Below, piece by piece: positions 27,266-36,362 of a stretch of DNA of 64,000 bases; the stretch's first letter is position 1; the number at the start of each line of letters is the position of its first letter. A program made the position numbers and the translations under genes. The notes under the pieces were generated by a model, which worked only from the letters and a program-made list of their open reading frames with translations, searched no databases and had not been told where the DNA came from. Source of the stretch: Ammoniphilus resinae (GTDB lineage: Bacteria > Bacillota > Bacilli > Aneurinibacillales > RAOX-1); the NCBI RefSeq assembly GCF_017873965.1, contig NZ_JAGGKT010000001.1, positions 372,001 to 436,000 of the forward strand, given 5' to 3'.

Positions 27266-28090
27266 ATGTGGATCCAAAGCTGGGTATTTGATGTTACCAT
27301 TTACATCTATGCTGCTAGTGTACTTCTCTATTTTTCAGACTTTATGCAAAGCAACCGGAGGGTGAATCGTTCTGCCTTCTGGTTGCTTGCTGTGGTTTGG
27401 ATATTACAAACGGCGTTTTTTGTGACGCAGATGGTTGCAAAGGATTATTTCCCTGTTTTAACCTTGTTCGAGACATTGTTTTTATACTCCTGGATTATAG
27501 TAAGTCTTTCATTAATTATTAACTATATATTTAAAATGCACTTGCTTGTCTTTTTTTCCAATATTATTGGTTTTGCAGTGATGGCAATTGCCTTGTTCGC
27601 GAATCCGAATGCAACACCTGCGCTGTCTTCACAGCTGACTTCTGAATTGCTTTTTATCCATATCAGTCTAGCATTTATCAGCTATGGTGCGCTTTCCATC
27701 TCGTCCGTTCTTTCTGGTATGTATTTATTGCAAAATAAATTGTTGAAAGAAAAAAAGTGGAATCCGCTATTATTAAAATTGCCAAGCTTGGGCATCTTGG
27801 AATTATATGCATACCGGCTGGCTATGATTGGTGTTCCGACACTACTTCTGGCCTTGATTTTAGGAATGATATGGGCTTATGTAGTTGTGAAGCACAGTGT
27901 ATGGCTGGATCCTAAAGTCTTAATGTCCCTCGTTGTTATTTTTGGTTATGGGACTTATCTTTATCAGCGAATTACTGCCAGCTCTCAGGGAAAGAAGCTT
28001 GCAAGATTAAATGTTGTGGCTTTTACAACCATTCTACTGAATTACCTGGTATCAGGCTCCATCTCTTCTTTTCATCAATGGTTAAGGTAG
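27266..28090 (+). CDS. hemX: HemX, CcsA-like integral membrane protein
   Basis: A 274-residue protein with eight hydrophobic segments in the cytochrome c assembly (CcsA/CcmC) fold. In B. subtilis HemX lowers the amount of HemA and is not a biosynthetic enzyme. Starts with ATG after AAGGGGGAA, 18 bases behind hemA. The usual WWD-like tryptophan motif of CcsA is not apparent, consistent with HemX rather than a cytochrome assembly factor. Confidence 0.9.
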   Translation: MWIQSWVFDVTIYIYAASVLLYFSDFMQSNRRVNRSAFWLLAVVWILQTAFFVTQMVAKDYFPVLTLFETLFLYSWIIVSLSLIINYIFKMHLLVFFSNIIGFAVMAIALFANPNATPALSSQLTSELLFIHISLAFISYGALSISSVLSGMYLLQNKLLKEKKWNPLLLKLPSLGILELYAYRLAMIGVPTLLLALILGMIWAYVVVKHSVWLDPKVLMSLVVIFGYGTYLYQRITASSQGKKLARLNVVAFTTILLNYLVSGSISSFHQWLR

Positions 28091-28126
28091 AGACGAAAAA
28101 AATAGACATATAGATGGAGGATCCAT

Positions 28127-29056
28127 ATGAGAAAAATCATTGTAGGCTCTAGACAGAGTGAACTGGCGATGACGCAAACAAAATGGGTGATACAGGAGTT
28201 GAAAAACCTAGGTTTGCCTTATGAATTTGAAATCAAAAATATCGTCACCAAAGGCGATCAGATTCTAGATGTGACCTTATCCAAGGTTGGAGGAAAAGGT
28301 CTTTTTGTTAAGGAAATTGAACAAGCCCTATTAGATAAGGAAATTGATATGGCGGTTCATAGTATGAAAGATATGCCCGCTATTTTACCCCCGGGTTTAA
28401 CGATTGGTGCCGTGCCCAAACGGGTAGATGTAAGGGATGTACTAATTAGCAAAAAAGGACAGACCTTAAACGAGCTCCCCGAAGGTGCAATCATCGGTAC
28501 AAGTAGTCTTCGGCGTGGGGCGCAATTGCTTGCTTATCGACCAGATTTGCAGATGAAATGGATTCGAGGGAATATCGGTACAAGAATTCGTAAGTTAGAA
28601 GAAGAAGATTACGATGCGATTATTCTAGCTGCTGCTGGTTTGGAAAGAATGGATTGGAATGGGCAGATCAGCCAATTTCTCCCCGTCGAAATTAGTCTTC
28701 CGGCTGTTGGTCAAGGGGCATTAAGTATTGAATGCAGAGAAAACGATAAGGAGCTACTAGCGCTTCTTGAAAAAATTAATCATCCCGATACGGAAAAGGC
28801 TGTTCGGGCTGAGCGGGCCTTCTTAAGCACGTTGGAAGGGGGCTGTCAAGTTCCGATTGCTGCACACGGTGAAATCGGTGAAGATGGTTTATGTGTTCTT
28901 ACTGGGCTTGTGGCTGATCCAAAGGGTAAACTTGTTTTAAAGGAAACACTTCAAGGACATGAAGCACAGGAACTTGGTCAAAAGCTTGGGAAATTACTTG
29001 TTGAAAAAGGAGCATCTGAGATTTTAGACCAAGTCCGTGAAGAGAATCATATATGA
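28127..29056 (+). CDS. hemC: Porphobilinogen deaminase (hydroxymethylbilane synthase)
   Basis: A 309-residue enzyme that joins four porphobilinogens into hydroxymethylbilane on a dipyrromethane cofactor attached to Cys240 in [10 protein letters not shown]-terminal [12 protein letters not shown] and the VHSMKDMP loop are intact. ATG follows GGAGGATCC. Its last four bases overlap hemD. Confidence 0.97.
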   Translation: MRKIIVGSRQSELAMTQTKWVIQELKNLGLPYEFEIKNIVTKGDQILDVTLSKVGGKGLFVKEIEQALLDKEIDMAVHSMKDMPAILPPGLTIGAVPKRVDVRDVLISKKGQTLNELPEGAIIGTSSLRRGAQLLAYRPDLQMKWIRGNIGTRIRKLEEEDYDAIILAAAGLERMDWNGQISQFLPVEISLPAVGQGALSIECRENDKELLALLEKINHPDTEKAVRAERAFLSTLEGGCQVPIAAHGEIGEDGLCVLTGLVADPKGKLVLKETLQGHEAQELGQKLGKLLVEKGASEILDQVREENHI

Positions 29057-29823
29057 CAGATAGACCGCTTCAGGGAAAAACAATTTTGGTCACACGGGCA
29101 AAAAGCCAGGCAGGTGAGATGACGGAGAAAATCAGGCAGCTGGGCGGAGAGGTTGTGGAGTTTCCTGTCATTCAGCTTTTACCTCCACGTGATTTAACCA
29201 AATTAGATCAAGTCATACACGATATCGAACATTATGATTGGATACTCTTTACTAGTGTCAATGGCGTCCACTTTTTTATGAAAAGGATGGAGGAATTAGG
29301 GGTGGAGATTTCATCCCTTCGTTCGCAGATCGGTGCGGTGGGACCTCGCACAGCTTCCGTCCTTGAAACGTATGGTTTACATGTAGACGTGGTTGCCAAG
29401 GAATATACAGCAGAAGGCCTTCTGCAGGAACTAGGCTCATCTATTCAAGTTGGAACAAGCCTGTTATTACCACGGGCGAATATTGCTCGAAAAGTATTGC
29501 CAGAGCAATTATTAGAATGGGGGATGCGGGTTGATGATGTCGTTGTCTATGAAACCGTACAGAACAGGGAAGGCATTGCAGCAATTCAAGCGGAATTAAA
29601 GCAAGGGAAAATCGATATAGTGACCTTCACCAGTTCTAGTACAGTGAAGAACTTCTGTGAAATGCTCGATATGGAGTCTGATCACGCTCTTCTTGATGGC
29701 ATCAAAATTGCCTGTATTGGCCCTATTACCGCGCAGACAGCTCGTTCGCTAGGGTTAGAAGTTGACGGGATCGCGGAGAAATCTACGATTGAAGATTTGG
29801 TGAATTTGTTGGCGAGAATTTAA
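29053..29823 (+). CDS. hemD: Uroporphyrinogen-III synthase
   Basis: A 256-residue two-domain enzyme that cyclises hydroxymethylbilane with inversion of ring D. Sequence is poorly conserved in the family; recognisable parts are [10 protein letters not shown] near the N-terminus, the [13 protein letters not shown] segment, VGPRTASVL and [10 protein letters not shown]. It starts at an ATGA overlap with hemC and is followed by hemB after 13 bases. Confidence 0.93.
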   Translation: MTDRPLQGKTILVTRAKSQAGEMTEKIRQLGGEVVEFPVIQLLPPRDLTKLDQVIHDIEHYDWILFTSVNGVHFFMKRMEELGVEISSLRSQIGAVGPRTASVLETYGLHVDVVAKEYTAEGLLQELGSSIQVGTSLLLPRANIARKVLPEQLLEWGMRVDDVVVYETVQNREGIAAIQAELKQGKIDIVTFTSSSTVKNFCEMLDMESDHALLDGIKIACIGPITAQTARSLGLEVDGIAEKSTIEDLVNLLARI

Positions 29824-29836
29824 AGGAGGAATCACG

Positions 29837-30805
29837 ATGTTTCAAAGACATAGAAGATTACGCAGCAGTGCAGCCATGCGGAATATGATTCGGGAGAATC
29901 AACTGCGTGTAGAAGATTTTATTTACCCGCTTTTTGTTGTTGAAGGTGAGGGAGTAAAAGAAGAGATTTCCTCGATGCCTGGTGTTTATCATTATTCATT
30001 GGATCTGCTGCGGGAAGAAATTGAGGAAGTGGTTTCGCTTGGTATCCAATCGGTTATGATGTTTGGGGTTCCTGAACATAAAGATGAGGTAGGGAGCGAG
30101 GCGTATAATGATAACGGAATCGTTCAACAGGCGATTCGCAAGGTAAAGGAATGGGCTCCACAGCTTGTTGTCATTGCTGATACCTGTTTATGCCAGTATA
30201 CTGACCATGGTCATTGCGGAGTCATTTGTGATGGAGAGGTGGATAACGATCCTTCCTTGGAATTGTTAGTGAAAACAGCAGTTTCTCAAGCGAAAGCCGG
30301 TGCTGACGTGATAGCACCGTCAAATATGATGGACGGTTTTGTTGCTGCCATTCGACAGGGATTGGATGAAGCGGGTTTCAGCCAGATTCCTGTGATGTCT
30401 TATGCAGTAAAATATGCTTCTGCCTTTTATGGTCCTTTCCGCGAAGCCGCACATTCTACACCACAATTTGGGGATCGCAAAACTTATCAGATGGATCCAG
30501 CAAATAAGCGAGAAGCCTTACGCGAAGCAGCTTCCGATGTAGAGGAAGGGGCAGACTTTTTAATGGTTAAACCGGCTATGGCTTACATGGATATCATTAG
30601 CCTTGTTCGCGACAACTTTAATTTGCCCGTTGTTGCCTATAATGTTAGTGGTGAGTATGCAATGATTAAGGCAGCCGCCTTGAACGGTTGGATTGATGAG
30701 AGAGCGGTAACGTTAGAAATGCTAACTGGCTTTAAACGTGCTGGAGCAGATCTAATCCTTACTTATTTTTCAAAAGATGCTGCACGCTGGTTGAAAGAAC
30801 AATAA
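29837..30805 (+). CDS. hemB: Delta-aminolevulinic acid dehydratase (porphobilinogen synthase)
   Basis: A 322-residue enzyme condensing two aminolevulinates. Schiff-base lysines are Lys192 ([14 protein letters not shown]) and Lys245 ([10 protein letters not shown]). The zinc-ligand motif [12 protein letters not shown] is present, so this is a zinc-dependent form. ATG follows AAAGGAGGAAT. A 154-base gap to hemL follows, unlike the tight spacing elsewhere in the operon. Confidence 0.97.
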   Translation: MFQRHRRLRSSAAMRNMIRENQLRVEDFIYPLFVVEGEGVKEEISSMPGVYHYSLDLLREEIEEVVSLGIQSVMMFGVPEHKDEVGSEAYNDNGIVQQAIRKVKEWAPQLVVIADTCLCQYTDHGHCGVICDGEVDNDPSLELLVKTAVSQAKAGADVIAPSNMMDGFVAAIRQGLDEAGFSQIPVMSYAVKYASAFYGPFREAAHSTPQFGDRKTYQMDPANKREALREAASDVEEGADFLMVKPAMAYMDIISLVRDNFNLPVVAYNVSGEYAMIKAAALNGWIDERAVTLEMLTGFKRAGADLILTYFSKDAARWLKEQ

Positions 30806-30826
30806 AGCCCTAAAGGACCACTAAAT

Positions 30827-30866
30827 GGTTTGCGAAGGAATGTACATTCGAGGTAGATCGCAAACC
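30827..30866 (+). promoter_or_regulatory. Inverted repeat in the hemB-hemL gap
   Basis: A perfect 8-bp repeat GGTTTGCG / CGCAAACC (30827-30834, 30859-30866) encloses a 10-bp palindrome AATGTACATT (30839-30848). No T run follows, so it is not a simple terminator; it could be an RNA hairpin acting on hemL or an operator. The rest of the gap shows only the hemL ribosome site AGGAGG. Confidence 0.5.
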
Positions 30867-30959
30867 GCTAGTAGAAGCCCTCACCAGGACAACTAGATTA
30901 CTTCTTTGCAAGGGGAGGATTCGACGTAGTACAGAAGTGAAAGAAGCAGGAGGCGTATT

Positions 30960-32249
30960 ATGGGAAAAAGTCACAGGCAGTCTGAATTGTATTTTGATGA
31001 ATCAAAGAAGTACATACCTGGTGGGGTAAATAGCCCTGTACGAGCTTTTCGCTCCGTTGGCATGTCTCCCTTATTTATAGAACGAGGGGCTGGCTCCAAA
31101 GTATATGATGTCGATGGAAATGAGTACATCGATTATGTGGGTTCCTGGGGGCCACTCATTTTGGGACATGCTCATCCGGTTGTCATCGAAGCCTTAAAAA
31201 AGGTGACAGAACACGGCACAAGTTTCGGAGCACCAACCAAAATTGAAACAGAAATGGCCAAGCTCGTTTGCGAAATTATCCCTGCGATGGAGATCGTGCG
31301 CATGGTGAACTCCGGTACAGAAGCGACGATGAGTGCTTTGCGTTTGGCACGCGGCTATACGAAACGGAATAAAATCCTCAAATTTGAAGGATGTTATCAC
31401 GGACATGCGGATAGTTTGCTGATCAAGGCGGGTTCTGGGGTCGCTACTTTAGCTTTGCCAGACAGTCCAGGGGTGCCAAAGGATGTGGCAAGCCATACGA
31501 TTACAGTTCCTTATAACGATTTGGAAGCGATCAAGCTAGCATTCGAACATTATGGCGATGATCTCGCAGCGGTAATTGTAGAGCCTGTTGCCGGGAACAT
31601 GGGGGTCGTTCCACCTAAGGCGGGCTTCTTGGAAGGCTTAAGGAAAATAACGGAAGACTATGGCACATTGTTAATTTTTGATGAGGTTATGACAGGTTTC
31701 CGTGTGGATTATCATTGTGCACAGGCGAGATTTGGGATTACACCTGATCTAACCACCTTAGGAAAGGTCATCGGCGGTGGACTGCCAGTCGGGGCTTATG
31801 GTGGGAAAAAGGAAATCATGGAGCAGATTGCACCTGCTGGGCCGATCTATCAAGCGGGGACTCTTTCCGGAAATCCGCTTGCCATGACAGCTGGATACAC
31901 CACCTTATTGGAGCTAGGAAAGCCTGGTGTCTATGAAGAACTTGAGCGTAAGTCCGCTCGTTTAGAAGCTGGGGTTCGTCAAAACTGTGAAGATCTTGGA
32001 ATCCCACACTGGATTAACAGAGTAGGATCGATGGTTGGATTGTTCTTTACCGGCGAAGAGGTTATTAATTATGAAACAGCGAAGACAAGTGATACGGAGC
32101 GGTTTGCCCGTTATTTCCGAGCGATGATTGATGAAGGAGTATCCTTACCACCGTCACAATTTGAAGGAATGTTTGTCTCCACTGCACATACGGATGAGGA
32201 TATTGAATTTACCATTGCAGCTAATCGGAAGGCACTGCAGCAACTATAA
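30960..32249 (+). CDS. hemL: Glutamate-1-semialdehyde 2,1-aminomutase
   Basis: A 429-residue PLP-dependent enzyme making 5-aminolevulinate. The PLP lysine is Lys269 in [30 protein letters not shown] at the N-terminus and [19 protein letters not shown] are typical. ATG follows GCAGGAGGCG. Closes the hem operon before a strong terminator. Confidence 0.97.
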   Translation: MGKSHRQSELYFDESKKYIPGGVNSPVRAFRSVGMSPLFIERGAGSKVYDVDGNEYIDYVGSWGPLILGHAHPVVIEALKKVTEHGTSFGAPTKIETEMAKLVCEIIPAMEIVRMVNSGTEATMSALRLARGYTKRNKILKFEGCYHGHADSLLIKAGSGVATLALPDSPGVPKDVASHTITVPYNDLEAIKLAFEHYGDDLAAVIVEPVAGNMGVVPPKAGFLEGLRKITEDYGTLLIFDEVMTGFRVDYHCAQARFGITPDLTTLGKVIGGGLPVGAYGGKKEIMEQIAPAGPIYQAGTLSGNPLAMTAGYTTLLELGKPGVYEELERKSARLEAGVRQNCEDLGIPHWINRVGSMVGLFFTGEEVINYETAKTSDTERFARYFRAMIDEGVSLPPSQFEGMFVSTAHTDEDIEFTIAANRKALQQL

Positions 32250-32253
32250 GTAG

Positions 32254-32293
32254 GAAGTCCTAGGAGCGTTAAGCTTTTAGGACTTCTTTTTTT
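32254..32293 (+). terminator. hem operon terminator
   Basis: Perfect 9-bp stem GAAGTCCTA / TAGGACTTC followed by seven T. Confidence 0.92.
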
Positions 32294-32363
32294 AGTTCTA
32301 TCATTCGCTATCAAACAATATATTTTAGGAGAGGTGACTTACGGAAAGGAGGATTTATATTCA

Positions 32364-33734
32364 ATGAATAAAAATAGCTTGGGTACGTATCAATTCGATA
32401 TCAAGGAAACGATTAAACTATCACAACAGCAAATTCCGATTGAGGAAATAGAAGAGATGGAAATTGTGCCGAATGTTGAAATTGAGCAAAGGGGCGAAGA
32501 AATAGAAATCACAGGTTCTCTCTATGTGTACGGGAGTTATCGCGGGAATAACGAAAATAAAATTTTGAGTGAAACCAATGATTTGCCTCACAGCTATGAA
32601 GAGTCGGTACAATTCACACCGCTTTCTGCGGATCGGGGGCCTTTTTCACCATTAACAAAGGAAGATAAACTTGAGCATCGTATACCGGTTAAGATCACTC
32701 TACCTAGTGGCAAAGTGCGGGATGTATCTGATGTTTATGCATATATTAACTCTTTTGACTATGATCTAATGTCGCAGCATCAAATTGAAATTATCGCCAG
32801 CCTGATCATCGGAGGTTTTGTTGAGAAGGAGGACGAGATGAAAAAGAAAACGATATTAGAGGAACAATTGGAATTTGTTCATATTGCGGGAGGGACGGGT
32901 GAATCCAAGCAAGAACCAACATTGGAGGAACGTCTGGCAGCAATCGAAGACCAGGTCCCAAAAATTGCGGAGCCAACCCCGGCAGAAGAAGAGCGCATTC
33001 AACTATCTTCTGAAAAGATAGAACAGGTACAGGCTATGGAAGCAATGGAGAATGAACGCCCTATTGCACCAATTGAAAAAGAAGTGAAAGTAGAAGCGGC
33101 ACCAGAAGTCAGAGATGAACCAAAAGTCAGCGCAATAGAAGTAAGAAATGAATTGGAAGCGAACGCCGAATCAGAAGTCAGTGAGGAACCAGAAATAGCG
33201 GATACACCAGAGATAAAAGCAGAAGAAAAAGCAGAAGAAAAAGGAGAGAGACAGGAAGAGGAAGAAAATGATCTCGAATCAAGGACGCCGCTTGATAATG
33301 TCATTGCTCTGCCGAATCTGGGGCAGGCGCCTGAAGAGAATGTTGAAGTGATCTCAGAAATGGAAGAGGATATCCGAGTGGCAATCACGGGGAAGGGAAC
33401 AAAGCAGGATCGGGAAGAAATCACCTCTCTATCTTCCATCTTTTCACGTAGACCGGTTCGGGAAGAAGTAGAACAAACTCCGAATCTCGAACGCTCGGAG
33501 GATGCTGCAGAAGATGAAGAAGAAAAAGAAGAACACCTTTACCTAACCAATTTTATGGAAAGCAATCAAGAACAGTTTACAAAGCTCAAATTATGTATTG
33601 TACAAAAAGATGAGACGATTGAAGAAATCGCTGAACGGTATAGAATACAGGCTGAATCGATCTTAAGAGCTAACCAGGCTGTAAGGACTCAAATTAGTCA
33701 GGGTCAAATATTATACATTCCTGTGAAGGGGTGA
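32364..33734 (+). CDS. spoVID: Stage VI sporulation protein D (spore coat morphogen)
   Basis: A 456-residue coat encasement protein. The N-terminal ~150 residues (LGTYQFDIKETIKLS; GSLYVYGSYRG) are the SpoVID N-domain that reaches SpoIVA; a long Glu/Ala-rich low-complexity region follows (about 190-400); a LysM domain closes the protein (about 412-456), ending in GQILYIPVKG. ATG at 32364 follows AAAGGAGG. Location after hemL and before ysxE is as in B. subtilis, where it is made in the mother cell under sigma-E; CAAACAAT at 32312 resembles a sigma-E -10 box, but no -35 box fits. Confidence 0.93.
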   Translation: MNKNSLGTYQFDIKETIKLSQQQIPIEEIEEMEIVPNVEIEQRGEEIEITGSLYVYGSYRGNNENKILSETNDLPHSYEESVQFTPLSADRGPFSPLTKEDKLEHRIPVKITLPSGKVRDVSDVYAYINSFDYDLMSQHQIEIIASLIIGGFVEKEDEMKKKTILEEQLEFVHIAGGTGESKQEPTLEERLAAIEDQVPKIAEPTPAEEERIQLSSEKIEQVQAMEAMENERPIAPIEKEVKVEAAPEVRDEPKVSAIEVRNELEANAESEVSEEPEIADTPEIKAEEKAEEKGERQEEEENDLESRTPLDNVIALPNLGQAPEENVEVISEMEEDIRVAITGKGTKQDREEITSLSSIFSRRPVREEVEQTPNLERSEDAAEDEEEKEEHLYLTNFMESNQEQFTKLKLCIVQKDETIEEIAERYRIQAESILRANQAVRTQISQGQILYIPVKG

Positions 33735-33739
33735 ACAGT

Positions 33740-34741
33740 TTGAAAATCTCCTTGGATCAGTTGAAAAAGATGATGGCTGCCTATAGATTGAAAGTTCTTC
33801 GAGTGCAAACTCTCGAGGATGGCTATTTGGTTGAAACGAACAAGGGGAAAAAAAGAGTTACCGTTTGGAATCAGTCTGCTCAATTAAAATGGTCTAATGC
33901 TTGGCGGGAACAAATGAGTGCGCTTGGTCACCAGGCCGTAGAGAAGTTTATACCGAATATGAACAAAAAAAAATATATTCGCTACCAAGGCAAATATTTT
34001 GTTTTAAGTCATATTCCCGAGGGGCGTAAGCCAAATGTTTCCGATTACTGGGATTGTGAATCAACAGGACGTGTATATGCGCAGTATCACCATGCCTTGG
34101 AAGGAATAGAACCCAAAACAACACTTGTTAACCATACTCCTTTTTCGGATGATTTTTTTATTCAAGGGAGTAAGTGGATAAAAGAAGGGATTCAGGCAAT
34201 TGAGCATAAGGAGCATCCCACATTAATTGATGAGCTAATCTACGCAAACCTTCCTTTGCTTTACCAGAGATTTCGCCGAGCTTATCAACTGTGGGAGGGT
34301 GTCAAAGACTCTGTTTTTTCCTTACCACTTTCCTATGCTTCCTTTCAGTTGGACCAATTAACGGAAACGGATCAAGGATGGCATGTAAGCGGGGGGTATA
34401 ATCAGCCGTTGGTCACGCTACACCACGATACAGTTCATCTCCTTCGCAATATTTATGAGAAGAGCGACTGGAAAGAAGAGGCTGTACTTTCCTTCTTGAA
34501 AGGGTATGAAGAGGAACGAAAATTAAGTGATACGGAATTAATTTATATTTTGTTTCAATTGGCAGTCCCCGTTGAAGTATGGACTTATTTTAACCAATAC
34601 ATGCAAAAAGGCGAGATTACGCCGGATGAAGCCGAGAAGATGGTTGATGCAATACGCAAACAGAGGCATTGGGATCATTTGGCAGCTAGGTTTGGAAGAT
34701 ACATAGATGAAAATAATCGTCAAAAAATACCATTTCAATAA
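33740..34741 (+). CDS. ysxE: YsxE-like (CotS-family) protein with kinase-like fold
   Basis: A 333-residue protein of the CotS/YsxE/YutH group, related to aminoglycoside phosphotransferases. Seen: a KVLRVQTLEDGYLVET strand region, then IRYQGKYFVLSHIPEGR in the N-lobe. The Brenner-type HxDxxxxN catalytic loop is not evident, replaced around LVTLHHDTVHLLRN, so kinase activity is doubtful. Members act in spore coat assembly. TTG at 33740 is chosen for its spacing from GGGG; a GTG at 33731 overlapping the spoVID stop is the alternative. Co-transcribed with spoVID. Confidence 0.85.
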   Translation: MKISLDQLKKMMAAYRLKVLRVQTLEDGYLVETNKGKKRVTVWNQSAQLKWSNAWREQMSALGHQAVEKFIPNMNKKKYIRYQGKYFVLSHIPEGRKPNVSDYWDCESTGRVYAQYHHALEGIEPKTTLVNHTPFSDDFFIQGSKWIKEGIQAIEHKEHPTLIDELIYANLPLLYQRFRRAYQLWEGVKDSVFSLPLSYASFQLDQLTETDQGWHVSGGYNQPLVTLHHDTVHLLRNIYEKSDWKEEAVLSFLKGYEEERKLSDTELIYILFQLAVPVEVWTYFNQYMQKGEITPDEAEKMVDAIRKQRHWDHLAARFGRYIDENNRQKIPFQ

Positions 34742-34754
34742 AGATACATGTACA

Positions 34755-34800
34755 GAAAAAAAGGAAAGGGGAAATAACCTTCTCTCTTTCCTTCTCTTAT
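34755..34800 (-). terminator. Bidirectional terminator between ysxE and a small minus-strand gene
   Basis: AAGGAAAG / CTTTCCTT (34761-34768, 34786-34793). On the minus strand it runs into seven T, a strong intrinsic terminator for the gene at 34823-35002; on the plus strand it is followed by the weaker CTCTTATTG after ysxE. Confidence 0.75.
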
Positions 34801-34822
34801 TGTTCCTCAAAAAAATCTCCAG

Positions 34823-35002
34823 TTAAAACCAATCCAATTCCAACCCAACATAAACTAGGGCAATGATTATTAACAGGACTACGTCTATTGAAGTGGGTAG
34901 CAGTAGTGTTCGAACTAATTGGAAAATCCCGAGCGGAAGAACAAGCTGTCTAAATCCGGCCTTTATTTTAATGTATGTCGAATGATATTTAAAACGATTC
35001 AC
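34823..35002 (-). CDS. Small membrane protein, 59 residues, function unknown
   Basis: Starts with GTG after GGAAAGGATGG and encodes 59 residues. It opens with a basic stretch MNRFKYHSTYIKIKAG, continues with a hydrophobic part (RQLVLPLGIFQLVRTLLLP), and has one strong transmembrane helix VVLLIIIALVYVGLEL before the end LDWF. The gene fills an otherwise empty gap, lies opposite its neighbours and ends at a U-rich terminator on its own strand. The basic-then-hydrophobic layout looks like a real protein, not chance. I do not recognise a named family. Confidence 0.65.
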   Translation of the reverse strand: MNRFKYHSTYIKIKAGFRQLVLPLGIFQLVRTLLLPTSIDVVLLIIIALVYVGLELDWF

Positions 35003-35095
35003 GGTCTAACCCATCCTTTCCAGGCTTTACTGTTTATATCATATGAAACAATCGAACTGGGCGTTCAACCATAATTTCATTAAGGAGCTTCAGCG

Positions 35096-35980
35096 ATGCA
35101 ATACGATGATGGTTTGTATTGGGGCATGATTGCCCAACAGTTCAACTTGCACAAAATGAGTCAGCTGGTTCATCTTCTTGCCAGTCAATGGGCTAAAGAA
35201 CAATTAAGCAGGGTCTTTATTGGTTACGATACAAGATTTCAGGCTGAATTACACGCCAAACGATGCAGCGAGATTTTGGCTGCCCATCGAATTCCGGTGA
35301 CGTTGGCGAAGGAAGCAACCCCACTAGGTGCAATTTTACATGCAGCCACAAAAGTGGAAAAAGCGATCGGTTTAATGGTAACGGGAGGTGCTAGGGCTGT
35401 GGAATATAATGGTCTTCGCATATTGCCTGCCGGTTTTAAAGGGGTAGACTTGAACCAAAGGGACGTAAAATATCGCCTAGTGGACTTTCAGGTGGCAGAA
35501 TCAAATGGATGGATACAGCAAACCTCTCTGCGCGATGATTATTTAAATTATCTTCGTCAAACAGTAGATATCGAAAGGATCAAAAAGGGGAAGTTATCCA
35601 TTGTTTTTGATTCCATGTACGGGTCGGCACAAGGGCTAGCTGCAAAGCTATTTTATTCAGATCAAGAGAAATTTAAGGAGATACATTTTACAGAGCATGC
35701 CATGTTCGGCGGTCTTTGCCCTTCTCCAAGCAGAGAAAATTTGACGGATTTATTGACAGCCGTCGTCCAGCAGGGGGGAACGTCCATTGGAATTGCCTGG
35801 GATGCAGAAGGGAGGACATGGTCCTATTATAATCCATATCGTAACCGAGTTGTTTGTGGAGCGGATGTCCGACCGATAATTGACCAATATGTGAAAACAA
35901 AGAACAGGGAGGTAGCTCCCGAAATAATCCGAATGGATGGTGTGGTAAGTTCCCTGTTGTTCCTTGAATCACTTGTTTAA
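35096..35980 (+). CDS. Degenerate, C-terminally short phosphohexomutase-like protein
   Basis: A 294-residue protein related to phosphoglucomutase/phosphomannomutase (alpha-D-phosphohexomutases), usually 450-580 residues. Domain I is recognisable (VFIGYDTRF; GLMVTG...EYNG) and domain II (LSIVFDSMYGSAQG; GLCPSPSRENL). The catalytic serine motif TASHNP is replaced by TGGARA (residues 96-101), so the phosphoserine is Gly98. The metal loop DGDADR is replaced by DAEGR (236-240). The protein ends at the start of domain III; domain IV is missing. It cannot be a normal mutase. The frame is intact with ATG after AAGGAG, so it may be kept for a non-catalytic role. It sits between ysxE and valS, where B. 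subtilis has no such gene. Confidence 0.8.
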   Translation: MQYDDGLYWGMIAQQFNLHKMSQLVHLLASQWAKEQLSRVFIGYDTRFQAELHAKRCSEILAAHRIPVTLAKEATPLGAILHAATKVEKAIGLMVTGGARAVEYNGLRILPAGFKGVDLNQRDVKYRLVDFQVAESNGWIQQTSLRDDYLNYLRQTVDIERIKKGKLSIVFDSMYGSAQGLAAKLFYSDQEKFKEIHFTEHAMFGGLCPSPSRENLTDLLTAVVQQGGTSIGIAWDAEGRTWSYYNPYRNRVVCGADVRPIIDQYVKTKNREVAPEIIRMDGVVSSLLFLESLV

Positions 35981-36032
35981 TGAAGTGAACCTTTAGAATT
36001 CATAAGATTTCGTTGGTTAAGGAGCGAAACTC

Positions 36033-36061
36033 TTGTCTATGATGATATTAATTGATAAAAT
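36033..36061 (+). promoter_or_regulatory. Sigma-A promoter of valS
   Basis: TTGTCT (36033-36038), 17 bases, TAAAAT (36056-36061), immediately upstream of the T-box leader. Confidence 0.65.
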
Positions 36062-36067
36062 GAAAAT

Positions 36068-36330
36068 CAGTTTGATAGGTACAAGACATGGAATGGGAAG
36101 AGTAAGCAGTGAAACCATGAAGAGAGAGGAATCCAAGGCTGGAAGATTCCTTTGGATATAAGCTGCTGAAGGTAGCCCGGGAGTTGCCCTTTTGAAATAG
36201 AAGTAGGAAGGGACGGAACCTGTCCGTTATCAGGTGAAGTGAACAAAAACTGGGCAATGCTGTTTTTGTTAACAAAGGTGGTACCGCGAGTAACTTCTTC
36301 GTCCTTTGGATGGAAGAGGTTTTTTATTTT
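36068..36330 (+). promoter_or_regulatory. T-box leader controlling valS
   Basis: tRNA-sensing riboswitch. Stem I shows the AGTA S-turn (36101-36104), AGCAG / CTGCT pairing (36105-36109, 36163-36167), an apical AGAGAGG...GGCTG region, and GAA-G-GTA, giving a valine specifier GUA at 36172-36174. The T-box sequence AAGGTGGTACCGCG is at 36275-36288. A terminator hairpin (AACTTCTTCGTCC paired with GGAT-GGAAGAGG) and a T run (to 36330) follow. Uncharged tRNA-Val should favour the antiterminator and allow valS expression. Confidence 0.92.
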
Positions 36331-36362
36331 TAAGCAAAAATTTATACCCAGGAGGAATTTGC

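Noticed and set aside
30827-30866. Terminator between hemB and hemL
   Set aside because: No T run follows the stem and the operon continues.
32999-33439. Long serine-rich frame antisense to spoVID
   Set aside because: It mirrors the Glu/Ala-rich coding region of spoVID; such frames arise from codon bias and it has no ribosome site.
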